From NCBI RefSeq assembly GCF_000018045.1, contig NC_009792.1, positions 4,092,001 to 4,156,000 on the forward strand: a stretch of DNA of 64,000 nucleotides, in the 5' to 3' direction. This stretch comes from Citrobacter koseri ATCC BAA-895 (GTDB taxonomy: Bacteria; Pseudomonadota; Gammaproteobacteria; Enterobacterales; Enterobacteriaceae). Position numbers and translations under genes: made by a program. Below the pieces are notes generated by a model. It saw only the letters and a list, made by a program, of their open reading frames with translations, was not told the origin of the DNA and did no database searches. The first letter of the stretch is position 1. Every line of letters starts with the position of its first letter. Below, piece by piece: positions 15,853-25,611 of the stretch.

Positions 15853-17286
15853 TTATTTATCGCTGTCTTTCTGGATTTTCTTGATGATATTGGTGGTCGA
15901 ACAACCGTCTTCGAAGTTAAGCACCAGCACTTCGCCGCCGTTGGCCCAGACTTCTTCGCTACCGGCAATCTCTTCTGGCTTATAGTCACCGCCTTTCACC
16001 AGCAGATCCGGCAGCACGCCAGCAATCAGCCGCTGCGGGGTGTCCTCGTCGAAAGAAACCACCCAGTCAACGGACTCCAGCGCACCCAGCACGATCATTC
16101 GCTGTTCCAGCGGATTCACAGGGCGAGTTTCGCCTTTCAGACGTTTGGTGGAGGCATCGCTGTTCACCGCGACGATCAGGCGATCGCCCAGCTTGCGGGC
16201 GTTCGCCAGGTAAGACACGTGCCCGGCATGCAGAATGTCAAAAACGCCGTTGGTCATGACCACTTTCTCGCCGCGTTTACGCGCGCTGGCCACGGCCTGT
16301 TTCAGTTCGGCTTCCGTCATCACGCCAAAGCCGGTGTCCGCACGACCGCGCACCGCATTTTCCAGTTCGATTGGCGAAACGGTTGATGTTCCCAGTTTAC
16401 CGACGACAACGCCTGCTGCCGCGTTCGCGAAATAGCAGGCCTCTTCCAGGGAGTTCCCCGCCGCTAATGTGGCCGCCAGTACGCCGATCACCGTATCCCC
16501 GGCACCGGTAACGTCATACACTTCCTGCGCCTGGGTCGGCATATGCAGCGGCGCTTTACCCGGTTGCAGCAGCGTCATTCCCTGCTCGGAACGGGTCACC
16601 AGCAGCGCAGAAAATTCAAAATCGGCAATCAGCTTCATGCCGCGTTCGACAATCTCTTCTTCACTTTTACATTTACCCGCCACCGCTTCGAACTCAGACA
16701 GGTTCGGCGTCAACAGCGTGGCGCCGCGATAACGTTCGAAATCGGTGCCTTTCGGGTCGATCAGCACCGGGACGCCCGCTTTACGCGCAAGCTGAATCAT
16801 CTGCTGAACGCTGGCCAACGCGCCTTTGGCGTAATCAGACAACACCAGCGCGCCAATTGAGCCCAGCGCCTGGTTAATACGCTCGTGCAATGGCAGCGGA
16901 TCGACGCCTTCAAAGCCTTCTTCAAAATCCAGGCGAATCAGCTGCTGGTTACGGGAAAGTACACGCAGTTTGGTAATCGTCGGATGCGTAGGCACAGAAA
17001 CGAAGTCGCATTTTACGTTCACATCCGCCAGCGTTTTGCTCAGCGCGCGCGCCGCATCGTCAATACCGGTCAGACCCACCAGACGCGAATTTGCGCCCAG
17101 AGAAGCGATGTTCATCGCCACGTTCGCCGCGCCGCCCGGACGTTCTTCAATGGTGTCAACTTTGACAACGGGCACCGGCGCTTCGGGGGAAATACGGCTG
17201 GTCGGCCCGTACCAGTAGCGATCCAGCATCACATCACCAACAACCATGACTCCTGCACGTTCAAACTCTGGCAGCGTTACTTTCAT
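15853..17286 (-). CDS. hldE: Bifunctional heptose 7-phosphate kinase / heptose 1-phosphate adenylyltransferase
   Basis: Two steps of ADP-heptose synthesis for the lipopolysaccharide inner core. The N-terminal ribokinase-like domain (about 1-318) has RPGGAANVAMN near 51 and the catalytic VTGAGDT near 260. The C-terminal nucleotidyltransferase domain (about 344-477) has TNGVFDILHAGHVSYL with the HAGH ATP site. 477 residues, the E. coli length. It follows glnE by 59 bp on the same strand. Confidence 0.98.
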   Translation of the reverse strand: MKVTLPEFERAGVMVVGDVMLDRYWYGPTSRISPEAPVPVVKVDTIEERPGGAANVAMNIASLGANSRLVGLTGIDDAARALSKTLADVNVKCDFVSVPTHPTITKLRVLSRNQQLIRLDFEEGFEGVDPLPLHERINQALGSIGALVLSDYAKGALASVQQMIQLARKAGVPVLIDPKGTDFERYRGATLLTPNLSEFEAVAGKCKSEEEIVERGMKLIADFEFSALLVTRSEQGMTLLQPGKAPLHMPTQAQEVYDVTGAGDTVIGVLAATLAAGNSLEEACYFANAAAGVVVGKLGTSTVSPIELENAVRGRADTGFGVMTEAELKQAVASARKRGEKVVMTNGVFDILHAGHVSYLANARKLGDRLIVAVNSDASTKRLKGETRPVNPLEQRMIVLGALESVDWVVSFDEDTPQRLIAGVLPDLLVKGGDYKPEEIAGSEEVWANGGEVLVLNFEDGCSTTNIIKKIQKDSDK

Positions 17287-17345
17287 TCCTGTCTCCTGAG
17301 AGATTCTCTGAGGGTCTTAAAATTTGCGCGCGATAATAGCACACT

Positions 17346-20186
17346 TCACCCGGCAACCAGCCACTTCTGCCAGCTTGCCCGTACCAGCGCGCGTTCCTTG
17401 CTGAAGCACTCTTGCGCCACATGCCCCGGAAGCTCCTGTAGCGCAAGGTGATGAAGCTCATCGCGCAGCGTGGTATAGGCCAGCGTCAGCGCATGCGCTT
17501 CCTGTTCGTCCATAATGTCGTTTTGCGCCAGCAGTTCCAGAATGCGCACGTTATCGGACCAGCGCGTCAGCTTCGGCTTTTCATGCGCATAGCGCAGCAC
17601 CAGATATTGGGTAATAAATTCAATATCGGTGATCCCGCCTTCGTCGGCTTTGATATCAAAACGATCGCGATGCTTGTTGCCCAGATGCGCGCGCATTTTC
17701 TCACGCATTTCGCGCACCTCGGTCTGCAACGTTTTGCCTTCGCGAGCGAGGGTCATGATATCGCGACGCACGGCGTCAAACTGCGAGGTCAGTTGCGGGT
17801 CGCCATAAACCACACGGGCGCGCACCAGCGCCTGATGCTCCCATGTCCAGGCTTCGTTTTTCTGATAATCGGCAAAGGCTTCCGCCGACGTGACCAGCAT
17901 TCCCGCCGCGCCGGACGGGCGCAGCCGCGCGTCCACTTCATACAAGATACCGGAAGAGGTGCGGGTGCTGAACAAGTGCATAATGCGCTGCGCCAGGCGT
18001 AAGTAGAACTGGCGGCCGTCGATTTCACGCTCGCCGTCGGTCATCACGTCCATTGGGCAATCGTGCAAAAAGATCAGATCAAGATCGGAACTGTAGCCCA
18101 GCTCCCAGCCGCCCAGCTTGCCATAACCCACCACCGCAAACCCGCGTCCGGTGCGCTCAGCAAGGTGCGTCGGCTGCCCATAGCGCGCCACCATTTGCCC
18201 CCACGCCTGCTGGACAACGGCGTCGATAATGGCCTCCGCCAGCCAGGTCAGGTGATCGCTGACCTTCATCACCGGCAGCGTACCGGCGATATCCGCCGCC
18301 GCAATGCGCAACAGTTGTGTTTGTTTAAACTGGCGCAGCGCTTCCAGCTGCTGCTCTTCGTCATCTTCCGGCACACGCAGCAAATACTGGCGTAACTCAT
18401 CGCGATAAGCGTCGGTCGCCGTTGGCTGATACAGCGTATTCGGGTCCAGTAGTTCATCGAGCAACAGCGGATAACGCGCCAGCTGGCTCGCCACCATCGG
18501 CGAAGCAGCGCACAGCGAAATCAGGTGCTTCAGCGCGCCGGGAAATTCGCTCAGTAATTCAAGGTAGGTGGTACGCGTAACGATCCCCACCAGCAGCGGC
18601 GTAATACGCGACAGCGGCACAGAGGCATCTTCGCGCGAGCACACGTCGCTAAGCAGATGCGGCATCAGATGGTCGAGCACCTGCCGCCCACGCGGGCCAA
18701 TGGTGCGCTTATCCAGCTCTTTACGAAAGTCGGCGATTAACGCCAGCACGCGTCCGCGATCGTCGTCGGACAGATGCGCCAGCACCGGCGTGGTATCATC
18801 TTCCTGTAGCGCATCCTGCCACAGCTCGCGCCAGTGTTCCGACAGCGTATCTTCCTGAGTATCGGTTTCGTCATCGCCAATCAGTTCGTTAAATACCCGA
18901 CGCACGTTAGCCATGTGCGCCGCCAGAATGTCGGTGAGCTGCGACCAGTCATCCGTGCGCATTCCCCAGGCCAGGCGCGCCCGGTTCAGTTCATCGCCCG
19001 GCAGCGTCTGGGTCTGCTCATCATTGATGCTTTGCAGCAGGTTTTCCAGACGGCGCAGGAAGAGATAGGCCGCGCGTAACTGTCCGGCGTCATTTTCTGG
19101 CAACAGGTGCAGCGCATCAATCGCGCTCAGCGTCGGCAGCAACGAGCGCGATTGCAGCGAGGGTTCCCGTCCGCCGCGAATCAACTGGAACACCTGCACG
19201 ATAAACTCAATTTCACGAATACCGCCGGCGCCAAGCTTAATATTGTCTTTCAGACCGCGACGACGCACTTCACGGGCAATCATCCCTTTCATATTACGCA
19301 GGGACTGGATCACGCTGAAATCGATATAGCGGCGGAACACGAAAGGTCGCAACATGGCGCGCAGTTCATCGACATACGCACTGTCGGCAGCGCCCATAAT
19401 GCGCGCTTTGACCATCGCATAACGCTCCCAGTCGCGCCCTTGTTCCTGGTAATAATCTTCCAGCGCGGCAAAACTCAGCACCAGCGGGCCACTGTCGCCA
19501 AACGGGCGCAGACGCATATCCACCCGGTACACAAAGCCGTCCATCGTCGGCTGGTCCAGCACTTTGATCAAACGCTGCCCCATGCGGGTAAAGAACTGCG
19601 CGTTATCCAGCTCGCGCCGACCGCCCCGGGTGGAACCGTGCTCCGGCCAGGCGAAGATCAGATCGATATCCGAGGAGAAATTCAGCTCGCCGCCGCCCAG
19701 TTTTCCCATCCCCAGAATCAGCAACGGTTGAGGTACGCCATCATGGTTGCAGGGCGTACCCCATTCGCGACAGCAGGCGTCATACAACCAGTCGCGCGCG
19801 GCGACGATCAACGTTTCCGCCAGATGGCTTAGCTGTTGCAGAATGTTTTCTTCTTCCACCAGCGACAGCGCCTGCGCCCAGGCGATACGTACCATGATGC
19901 GGCGACGGAATACGCGAAGCTCGCGCATCAGCGCCGCTTCATCAGTCACCTGCGCCAACGCGTCCTGTAGCCACGCGGCATAATGCCGCCACTCATCGGC
20001 CTGCGGCGGCGCGCTTTCCAGCTCAGTCAGCCATTCGGGATGCGCAATCACGCTGTCCTGCACAAAGTCACTAAATGTAAGTACTGACTTCGCCTGAACG
20101 CTAAGCGTGGCTTCAGCCAGGATTTCTGGTAACCGCTCAACCACGGTCTGCCAGTGCTGCTGTAACGGTGAAGAAAGCGGCTTCAT
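17346..20186 (-). CDS. glnE: Glutamine synthetase adenylyltransferase / deadenylase
   Basis: Adds or removes AMP on glutamine synthetase in response to PII proteins and glutamine. The 946 residues hold two nucleotidyltransferase domains: GMGKLGGGELNFSSDIDLIF near residue 155 (deadenylation) and GYGKLGGWELGYSSDLDLIF near residue 690 (adenylation). Each has the Asp-x-Asp metal pair. Downstream hldE is probably co-transcribed, as in E. coli. Confidence 0.98.
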   Translation of the reverse strand: MKPLSSPLQQHWQTVVERLPEILAEATLSVQAKSVLTFSDFVQDSVIAHPEWLTELESAPPQADEWRHYAAWLQDALAQVTDEAALMRELRVFRRRIMVRIAWAQALSLVEEENILQQLSHLAETLIVAARDWLYDACCREWGTPCNHDGVPQPLLILGMGKLGGGELNFSSDIDLIFAWPEHGSTRGGRRELDNAQFFTRMGQRLIKVLDQPTMDGFVYRVDMRLRPFGDSGPLVLSFAALEDYYQEQGRDWERYAMVKARIMGAADSAYVDELRAMLRPFVFRRYIDFSVIQSLRNMKGMIAREVRRRGLKDNIKLGAGGIREIEFIVQVFQLIRGGREPSLQSRSLLPTLSAIDALHLLPENDAGQLRAAYLFLRRLENLLQSINDEQTQTLPGDELNRARLAWGMRTDDWSQLTDILAAHMANVRRVFNELIGDDETDTQEDTLSEHWRELWQDALQEDDTTPVLAHLSDDDRGRVLALIADFRKELDKRTIGPRGRQVLDHLMPHLLSDVCSREDASVPLSRITPLLVGIVTRTTYLELLSEFPGALKHLISLCAASPMVASQLARYPLLLDELLDPNTLYQPTATDAYRDELRQYLLRVPEDDEEQQLEALRQFKQTQLLRIAAADIAGTLPVMKVSDHLTWLAEAIIDAVVQQAWGQMVARYGQPTHLAERTGRGFAVVGYGKLGGWELGYSSDLDLIFLHDCPMDVMTDGEREIDGRQFYLRLAQRIMHLFSTRTSSGILYEVDARLRPSGAAGMLVTSAEAFADYQKNEAWTWEHQALVRARVVYGDPQLTSQFDAVRRDIMTLAREGKTLQTEVREMREKMRAHLGNKHRDRFDIKADEGGITDIEFITQYLVLRYAHEKPKLTRWSDNVRILELLAQNDIMDEQEAHALTLAYTTLRDELHHLALQELPGHVAQECFSKERALVRASWQKWLVAG

Positions 20187-20227
20187 TTAAGGTGTGTCCT
20201 CAGATGGCTAACTAATCCCGATGAGTG

Positions 20228-20507
20228 TTGCCGGATGGCGGCGTAACGCCTTATCCGGCCTACAAAACCTGTGCGTCGTAGGCCTGATAAGATGCGCAGC
20301 ATCGCCATCAGGCGTCTGACATTGCCGGATGGCGGCGTAACGCCTTATCCGACCTACAAAACCTGTGCGCCGTAGGCCTGATAAGATGCGCAGCATCGCC
20401 ATCTGGCGCTGACATTGCCGGATGGCGGCGTAACGCCTTATCCGACCTACAAAACCTGTGCGTCGTAGGCCTGATAAGATGCGCAGCATCGCCATCAGGC
20501 GTTACTG
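20228..20507. repeat. Tandem BIME array, three units
   Basis: Three nearly identical 93-94 bp units start at 20228, 20322 and 20415. Each pairs GCCGGATGGCGGCGTAACGC with an inverted REP (CGTAGGCCTGATAAGATGCG ... CATCGCCATCAGGCG). Differences between units are a few bases. It lies between ygiF and glnE. Confidence 0.92.
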
Positions 20508-20508
20508 G

Positions 20509-21810
20509 TTATCGTTTTCCGCTATGCAGCCAGAACGGCTCCTGGAAGATCGCCTCATTGCGGAAGTGTTCAACTTCAATCCGCTGCCCTGTCACAATCG
20601 CGTGGCGCAGGCCCTGCCAGTTCTCCAGCCAGGCCTGTACCGCATTCGCGTCGTAATAACCTGCCAGCAGCAAAATGCTGTCGATATCGCGGGTCAGGCG
20701 CGGAAGCTGATCGCGATACCGATCGCCCAACGGCTGCCCGAAAGTCGCTTTCAGCTCCGCCGCGTGGCGCGACAGGTGAATATCGGCAAAGCGTTTGAAA
20801 GAATCGGCCATTTTCGTCTGCGCTTTGGCATCAAGGAACGGTTGCCAGGCTTTGGTGACCAGCCATTCGGTCAGCGCCAGTTTAGCCATCGCCGTTTGCG
20901 TGCTATAGATAGCCGTGATGGCTGAAACCTCAGAGACAAGGGTCGCTTCCGACTGCGTCAGCAAATCGCGTAAGTGAGCGCTTGCTTTACGCGGTACAAT
21001 GCCGCCAAACAGCATCAGCGCATGGCGAACCAGCCCCATCGCCGCCAGTACATCCGCTTTGGCGGCGTCATTTCCACGCACCCACAGCTCTTCATGGTAC
21101 TGCCATTGCGACAATGCCAGCTCCAGCGCCGCTTCCAGCCCCTGCTCAATGCTGGCTTTGGCTGGCGCTTTCAGCACCGCAGTAGGTCTGATCTCACGCG
21201 GAGCATTCCCCTGCGCCAGATGATATCCCCGTGCGGCCTTGCTCAGGCTGCCCTGACGCAGACCCGCTTGCGACACCAGTTGGTTTGCCAGTTTCAGCAC
21301 CGCACGGGTCTCGCCGCTTAACAGTTCCAGCTCCAGCTCGCAAATTGGCTCGGCACATTCTCCGGCCTTCACTTCGCCAAGATCGAGCGCGATTTCAATA
21401 CGGCTGCCGTCAACGTCCACCAGCCATTTCTCACGGTAAAAATCGGTGCTAAACAGCGGCTGCACGCGTGAAGCGAGATCCGCAGGCAGCTCGCCGTTCG
21501 GCCAGACCTCCTGCGGGAGCAGTGCGAGATCCAACGTCGGCTCGCTCAGCGCAACATTGTATTCCGGCCGTTGATGTAGGCCCCCCGTAACCCGACCGGC
21601 GATTTTCATGGTCATTTCATAACGACCATTCTCGCCACGGATGCGCAGACCCATATCATGTCCACGCAACCACTTGTCCGGCGTTTCGTAGTAAATGTTC
21701 TGTAACTGGCTGGGCGCATGGTGCTCGCCGCCGAGTGTTTGCAGATGGTCACGCAACGCGTCTACAGCGTCGTGATTAACGATAAACTTTAATTCGATTT
21801 CCTGAGCCAT
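20509..21810 (-). CDS. ygiF: Inorganic triphosphatase YgiF (CYTH-CHAD)
   Basis: Hydrolyses tripolyphosphate. The CYTH domain starts at once with EIELKF (ExExK-type motif) and has RIRGENGRYEMTMKI near residue 60. The C-terminal half is an all-helical CHAD domain (residues 220-430). The start at 21810 (MAQEIEL) gives the E. coli length of 433. A 33-codon upstream extension is in frame but unlikely. Downstream come the BIME array and glnE. Confidence 0.95.
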   Translation of the reverse strand: MAQEIELKFIVNHDAVDALRDHLQTLGGEHHAPSQLQNIYYETPDKWLRGHDMGLRIRGENGRYEMTMKIAGRVTGGLHQRPEYNVALSEPTLDLALLPQEVWPNGELPADLASRVQPLFSTDFYREKWLVDVDGSRIEIALDLGEVKAGECAEPICELELELLSGETRAVLKLANQLVSQAGLRQGSLSKAARGYHLAQGNAPREIRPTAVLKAPAKASIEQGLEAALELALSQWQYHEELWVRGNDAAKADVLAAMGLVRHALMLFGGIVPRKASAHLRDLLTQSEATLVSEVSAITAIYSTQTAMAKLALTEWLVTKAWQPFLDAKAQTKMADSFKRFADIHLSRHAAELKATFGQPLGDRYRDQLPRLTRDIDSILLLAGYYDANAVQAWLENWQGLRHAIVTGQRIEVEHFRNEAIFQEPFWLHSGKR

Positions 21811-22051
21811 TGCCTTGTACTTATGGGTTATGTCACATATGGGAAGAATGACGGCGAACTTAACGCGTTCTTTTTTGTCAGTAGATAGTATTTTGCGCCA
21901 AATTGCCATGCAACGAGCAATTTGACGGGCGTAAAAGTTTAAAACAGTGGCAAAGATGACACAGATGATTCCGATTGATGTCGAATGCTTTGCGTAGAGA
22001 CACTGATGCCACTACTATCGTTCCACTTTTTATGACAAAAACGACAGCCTG

Positions 22052-22672
22052 ATGCCAAAATTACGCCTGATTGGATTAACTTTACTTGCACTTAGCGCCA
22101 CTGCCGTCTCCCACGCAGAAGAGAAGCGCTATGTCTCTGACGAACTGAATACCTGGGTCCGCAGCGGTCCGGGAGATAATTATCGCCTCGTGGGTACGGT
22201 GAATGCCGGCGAGGAAGTGACATTATTACAGACTGACGCCAACACGAATTACGCTCAGGTGAAAGACAGTACAGGTCGTACTGCCTGGATCCCGATGAAA
22301 GAGCTGAACAGCTCGCCCAGCCTGCGTATCCGCGTACCGGATCTGGAAAATCAGGTTAAGACGCTGACCGACAAGCTGAACAATATTGATACCACCTGGA
22401 ATCAGCGCACGGCCGACATGCAGCAAAAAGTGTCGCAGAGCGACAGCGTGATTAACGGGTTGAAAGAAGAAAACCAGAAGCTGAAAAACGAGCTGATCGT
22501 GGCGCAGAAGAAAGTCAGCGCCGCCAATCTGCAACTTGATGACAAGCAGCGCACCATCATTATGCAGTGGTTTATGTATGGCGGCGGCGTGCTGGGGCTC
22601 GGCCTGCTGCTCGGCCTGGTTCTCCCGCACATGATCCCAAGCCGTAAACGCAAAGACCGCTGGATGAACTAA
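22052..22672 (+). CDS. ygiM: SH3 domain membrane protein YgiM
   Basis: A 206-residue envelope protein: a signal-like N-terminus ending near VSHAEEKRY, a bacterial SH3 domain (LNTWVRSGPGDNYRLVGTV, residues 30-90), a coiled coil (residues 95-165), and one C-terminal membrane helix followed by a basic tail (PSRKRKDRW). It is an orthologue of E. coli YgiM and sits next to cca. Exact role unknown; the layout suggests a periplasmic peptidoglycan-facing protein anchored at its C-terminus. Confidence 0.92.
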   Translation: MPKLRLIGLTLLALSATAVSHAEEKRYVSDELNTWVRSGPGDNYRLVGTVNAGEEVTLLQTDANTNYAQVKDSTGRTAWIPMKELNSSPSLRIRVPDLENQVKTLTDKLNNIDTTWNQRTADMQQKVSQSDSVINGLKEENQKLKNELIVAQKKVSAANLQLDDKQRTIIMQWFMYGGGVLGLGLLLGLVLPHMIPSRKRKDRWMN

Positions 22673-22736
22673 ATCGCCTTCTCTGCCGCACTGACATATG
22701 ATTAAGGGATGATTTTTTTCAGGAAGGGAAAGTGGC

Positions 22737-23978
22737 GTGAAGATTTATCTGGTCGGTGGTGCTGTTCGGGATGCGTTGTTAGGGCTACCGGTCAAAGATA
22801 AAGATTGGGTGGTGGTTGGCGCCACGCCGCAGGAGATGCTTGACGCGGGCTACCAGCAGGTAGGCCGCGATTTTCCCGTGTTTCTTCATCCGCAAACGCG
22901 TGAAGAGTATGCGCTGGCGCGCACCGAGCGTAAATCCGGTTCAGGCTATACCGGCTTTACCTGCTATGCCGCGCCGGACGTGACGCTGGAAGAAGACCTG
23001 CAACGTCGCGACCTCACCATTAATGCCCTCGCGCAGGATGACGACGGCCATATCGTCGATCCCTACCAGGGGCGTCGCGATCTGGACAATCGCCTGCTGC
23101 GCCATGTTTCCCCCGCCTTTAGCGAAGATCCGCTGCGCGTGTTGCGCGTGGCGCGTTTTGCCGCCCGCTACGCGCACCTCAGTTTCCGCATCGCTGATGA
23201 AACCCTGGCCTTGATGCGCGACATGACCGCCGCAGGCGAACTGGAACACCTCACGCCGGAGCGCGTATGGAAGGAGACCGAGAACGCCTTAACCACGCGC
23301 AATCCGCAGGTTTTCTTTCAGGTGCTGCGCGACTGCGGCGCGCTGCGCGTTCTGTTCCCGGAAGTGGACGCGCTGTTTGGCGTTCCGGCTCCGGCAAAGT
23401 GGCACCCGGAAATCGATACCGGCATCCACACATTGATGACGTTATCAATGGCCGCCATGCTCAGCCCGAACGTTGATGTGCGTTTCGCCACGCTCTGTCA
23501 CGACCTTGGAAAAGGGTTGACGCCCAAAGCGCTCTGGCCGCGCCATCATGGTCACGGCCCGGCAGGCGTAAAGCTGGTCGAGCAGTTATGCCAGCGTCTG
23601 CGTGTGCCGAATGAGATTCGGGATTTAGCCAAACTGGTGGCGGAATTCCACGATCTCATCCATACCTTCCCGATTTTGCAGCCGAAAACGATCGTGAAGC
23701 TGTTCGATTCGATTGACGCCTGGCGTAAGCCGCAGCGCGTAGAGCAAATCGCCCTGACCAGCGAGGCCGACGTGCGCGGTCGTACCGGTTTTGAGGCGTC
23801 TGACTATCCGCAAGGTCGCTGGCTGCGCGAAGCGTGGCTGGTCGCGCAGGCGGTGCCGACAAAAGAGGTGGTGGAGGCAGGCTTTAAAGGCGCGGAGATC
23901 CGCGAAGAACTCACCAGACGGCGAATTGCAGCGGTGGCTAACTGGAAGGAACGGCGTTGCCCGAAACCCGAGGCGTAA
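22737..23978 (+). CDS. cca: Multifunctional CCA tRNA nucleotidyltransferase
   Basis: Adds and repairs the 3' CCA of tRNAs without a nucleic acid template. It starts with GTG, as in E. coli, after AGGAAGGG. GGAVRDALLGLPVKDKDWVV at residues 7-26 carries the nucleotidyltransferase core and the Asp pair. RRDLTINALAQDDDG and the EDxxR-type region (FSEDPLRVLRVARFAARY) follow. The C-terminal HD domain (LCHDLGKGLTP) has phosphodiesterase and phosphatase activities in E. coli. 413 residues. Confidence 0.98.
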   Translation: MKIYLVGGAVRDALLGLPVKDKDWVVVGATPQEMLDAGYQQVGRDFPVFLHPQTREEYALARTERKSGSGYTGFTCYAAPDVTLEEDLQRRDLTINALAQDDDGHIVDPYQGRRDLDNRLLRHVSPAFSEDPLRVLRVARFAARYAHLSFRIADETLALMRDMTAAGELEHLTPERVWKETENALTTRNPQVFFQVLRDCGALRVLFPEVDALFGVPAPAKWHPEIDTGIHTLMTLSMAAMLSPNVDVRFATLCHDLGKGLTPKALWPRHHGHGPAGVKLVEQLCQRLRVPNEIRDLAKLVAEFHDLIHTFPILQPKTIVKLFDSIDAWRKPQRVEQIALTSEADVRGRTGFEASDYPQGRWLREAWLVAQAVPTKEVVEAGFKGAEIREELTRRRIAAVANWKERRCPKPEA

Positions 23979-23990
23979 GCTCACCGTTTT

Positions 23991-24222
23991 GTTGCCGGAT
24001 GGCGCTCCGCTTATCCGGCCTACAAAATCGAACCGCAAGCCGGATAAGGCATTTACGCCACCATCCGGCAACAAAATCGAACCGTAGGCCGGATAAGGCA
24101 TTTGCGCCGCCATCCGGCAACAAAATCGAACCGCAGGCCGGATAAGGCATTTACGCCGCCATCCGGCAACAAAATCGAACCGTAGGCCGGATAAGGCGTA
24201 AACGCCGCCATCCGGCATCAAG
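23991..24222. repeat. Tandem REP array, about four units
   Basis: After one inverted pair at 23991-24025, a unit of about 58 bp (AAAATCGAACCG, then TAGGCCGGATAAGGC and CGCCATCCGGCAAC) repeats four times to 24222. Units differ mainly by C/T after AACCG and by the last unit. All lie between convergent cca and uppP. Confidence 0.93.
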
Positions 24223-24227
24223 CGTTA

Positions 24228-25046
24228 TCAGAAGAAAACAACGTAGACCGCAGCAGCCACGATAAAGCGGTAAATCGCAAACGGAATGAACGAGATGCGC
24301 TTAATCAATTGCAGGAAGGTTTTGATGGCGATCAGCGCCACAATGAACGCAGTCACAAATCCCACGGCGAACATGGGGATATCTTCCACCGTCAGGAACG
24401 ACCAGCTCTTGTAGAGATCCAACGCCGTCGCGCCCATCATCATCGGAACAGCCAGCAGGAATGAGAATTCCGATGCGGCATAGCGACTCACCCCCATCAA
24501 CATCCCACCGGAAATGGTCGCGCCGGAACGGGAAAAGCCCGGCCACAGCGCCAGACACTGGAAGCAGCCAATCATAAACGCCTGACGATACGTCATATCG
24601 TCCAGGCCCGGCGCGCGCGGCTCTTTCGGCTTCAGGCATTCCGCGGCAATCAGCAGCAGACCGCCCACGACCAGCGCATACATCACGTTGACGGGATTAA
24701 ACAAAGACTTAATGGTGTCATGGAACACCAGGCCCAGCACCACGGCCGGGATCATCCCCAGCACAATATGCCCTAACGTCAGCCGTCCTTTTCCGGTGCC
24801 TTCATGCGGTTGTTTGCCAAAGTGAATGCCGATCAGGCCGAACAAACGCCGCCAGAACATCACCACCACCGCCAGGATCGATCCCAGCTGAATTACCACC
24901 TCAAACGTCTCTGCCGTATCGCCTTCAAAACCCAACAGGTGACCGACAATGATCATATGGCCCGTGCTGGAGACGGGCAAAAACTCCGTCAATCCTTCGA
25001 CCACACCCAAAATTGCCGCCACCAGCAGCGAGTGTATATCGCTCAT
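24228..25046 (-). CDS. uppP: Undecaprenyl-diphosphate phosphatase
   Basis: Integral membrane enzyme that recycles undecaprenyl pyrophosphate to the monophosphate carrier for peptidoglycan and other wall polymers; overproduction gives bacitracin resistance (bacA). EGLTEFLPVSSTGH near residue 17 and LWPGFSRSGATISGG near residue 170 are the two catalytic motifs. The ATG at 25046 follows AGGGG by seven bases and gives 272 residues; a TTG one codon earlier is not needed. Confidence 0.97.
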   Translation of the reverse strand: MSDIHSLLVAAILGVVEGLTEFLPVSSTGHMIIVGHLLGFEGDTAETFEVVIQLGSILAVVVMFWRRLFGLIGIHFGKQPHEGTGKGRLTLGHIVLGMIPAVVLGLVFHDTIKSLFNPVNVMYALVVGGLLLIAAECLKPKEPRAPGLDDMTYRQAFMIGCFQCLALWPGFSRSGATISGGMLMGVSRYAASEFSFLLAVPMMMGATALDLYKSWSFLTVEDIPMFAVGFVTAFIVALIAIKTFLQLIKRISFIPFAIYRFIVAAAVYVVFF

Positions 25047-25136
25047 CAATAAACCCCTAAATCAAAAAAAACGAACAGCAGTTATGACTCCAGCTTTAAG
25101 ACCCATATATCGCCGTTTGGTTTAAAAACTATGAAG

Positions 25137-25505
25137 TTAATTATTTTCTTTCAGATTATTGCCACGCTCAATGATAACGCCAACATTCGCCGCACGCGCT
25201 ACGGCGCCGGGCTTACTGAGCTTGATGCGTACCCACGGAGAGTTAAAGCGGCTGAGTAGCAGATCCGCCACCTCTTCCGCTACGCGTTCGACTAACGCAA
25301 AACGGCCGCCCTCCACATGGCTGACTACCGTATCGGCAATGTCGGCATAGCTCAGACAATCCGCAACGTCGTCGCTTCTGGCTGACTTACGGTTGTCCCA
25401 CGCCATTTCGATATCGAACACCAGTTTCTGTTCGATAGTTTGCTCCCAGTCGTAAACACCGATAGTGGTGATTACCGAAAGTTGCTCTATAAATACAATA
25501 TCCAT
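25137..25505 (-). CDS. folB: Dihydroneopterin aldolase
   Basis: Folate pathway enzyme cleaving dihydroneopterin to 6-hydroxymethyl-dihydropterin and glycolaldehyde. 122 residues, almost identical to E. coli. VYDWEQTIEQKLVFDIEMAW and SYADIADTV belong to the T-fold core, Glu22-type general base included. The ATG at 25505 is used; a GTG one codon upstream is possible. Confidence 0.96.
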   Translation of the reverse strand: MDIVFIEQLSVITTIGVYDWEQTIEQKLVFDIEMAWDNRKSARSDDVADCLSYADIADTVVSHVEGGRFALVERVAEEVADLLLSRFNSPWVRIKLSKPGAVARAANVGVIIERGNNLKENN

Positions 25506-25611
25506 CACGACCTGCCTGCTTTTTGGCTAACCCGGATACCACTTCCGGCGAAATATGCGTATTATCCACAGAAGTAGCGTTTAACACGACATTTTCAAAA
25601 CGGAACAGCTT

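Noticed and set aside
20208..20495. A 95-codon frame with internal repeats
   Set aside because: Translation of the BIME array, not a repeat protein. The same applies to frames at 23625-24221 and 63099-63753.
23991..24222. Regular repeats that could be taken for a CRISPR array
   Set aside because: Units carry inverted REP palindromes with constant linkers; there are no unique spacers and no cas genes.
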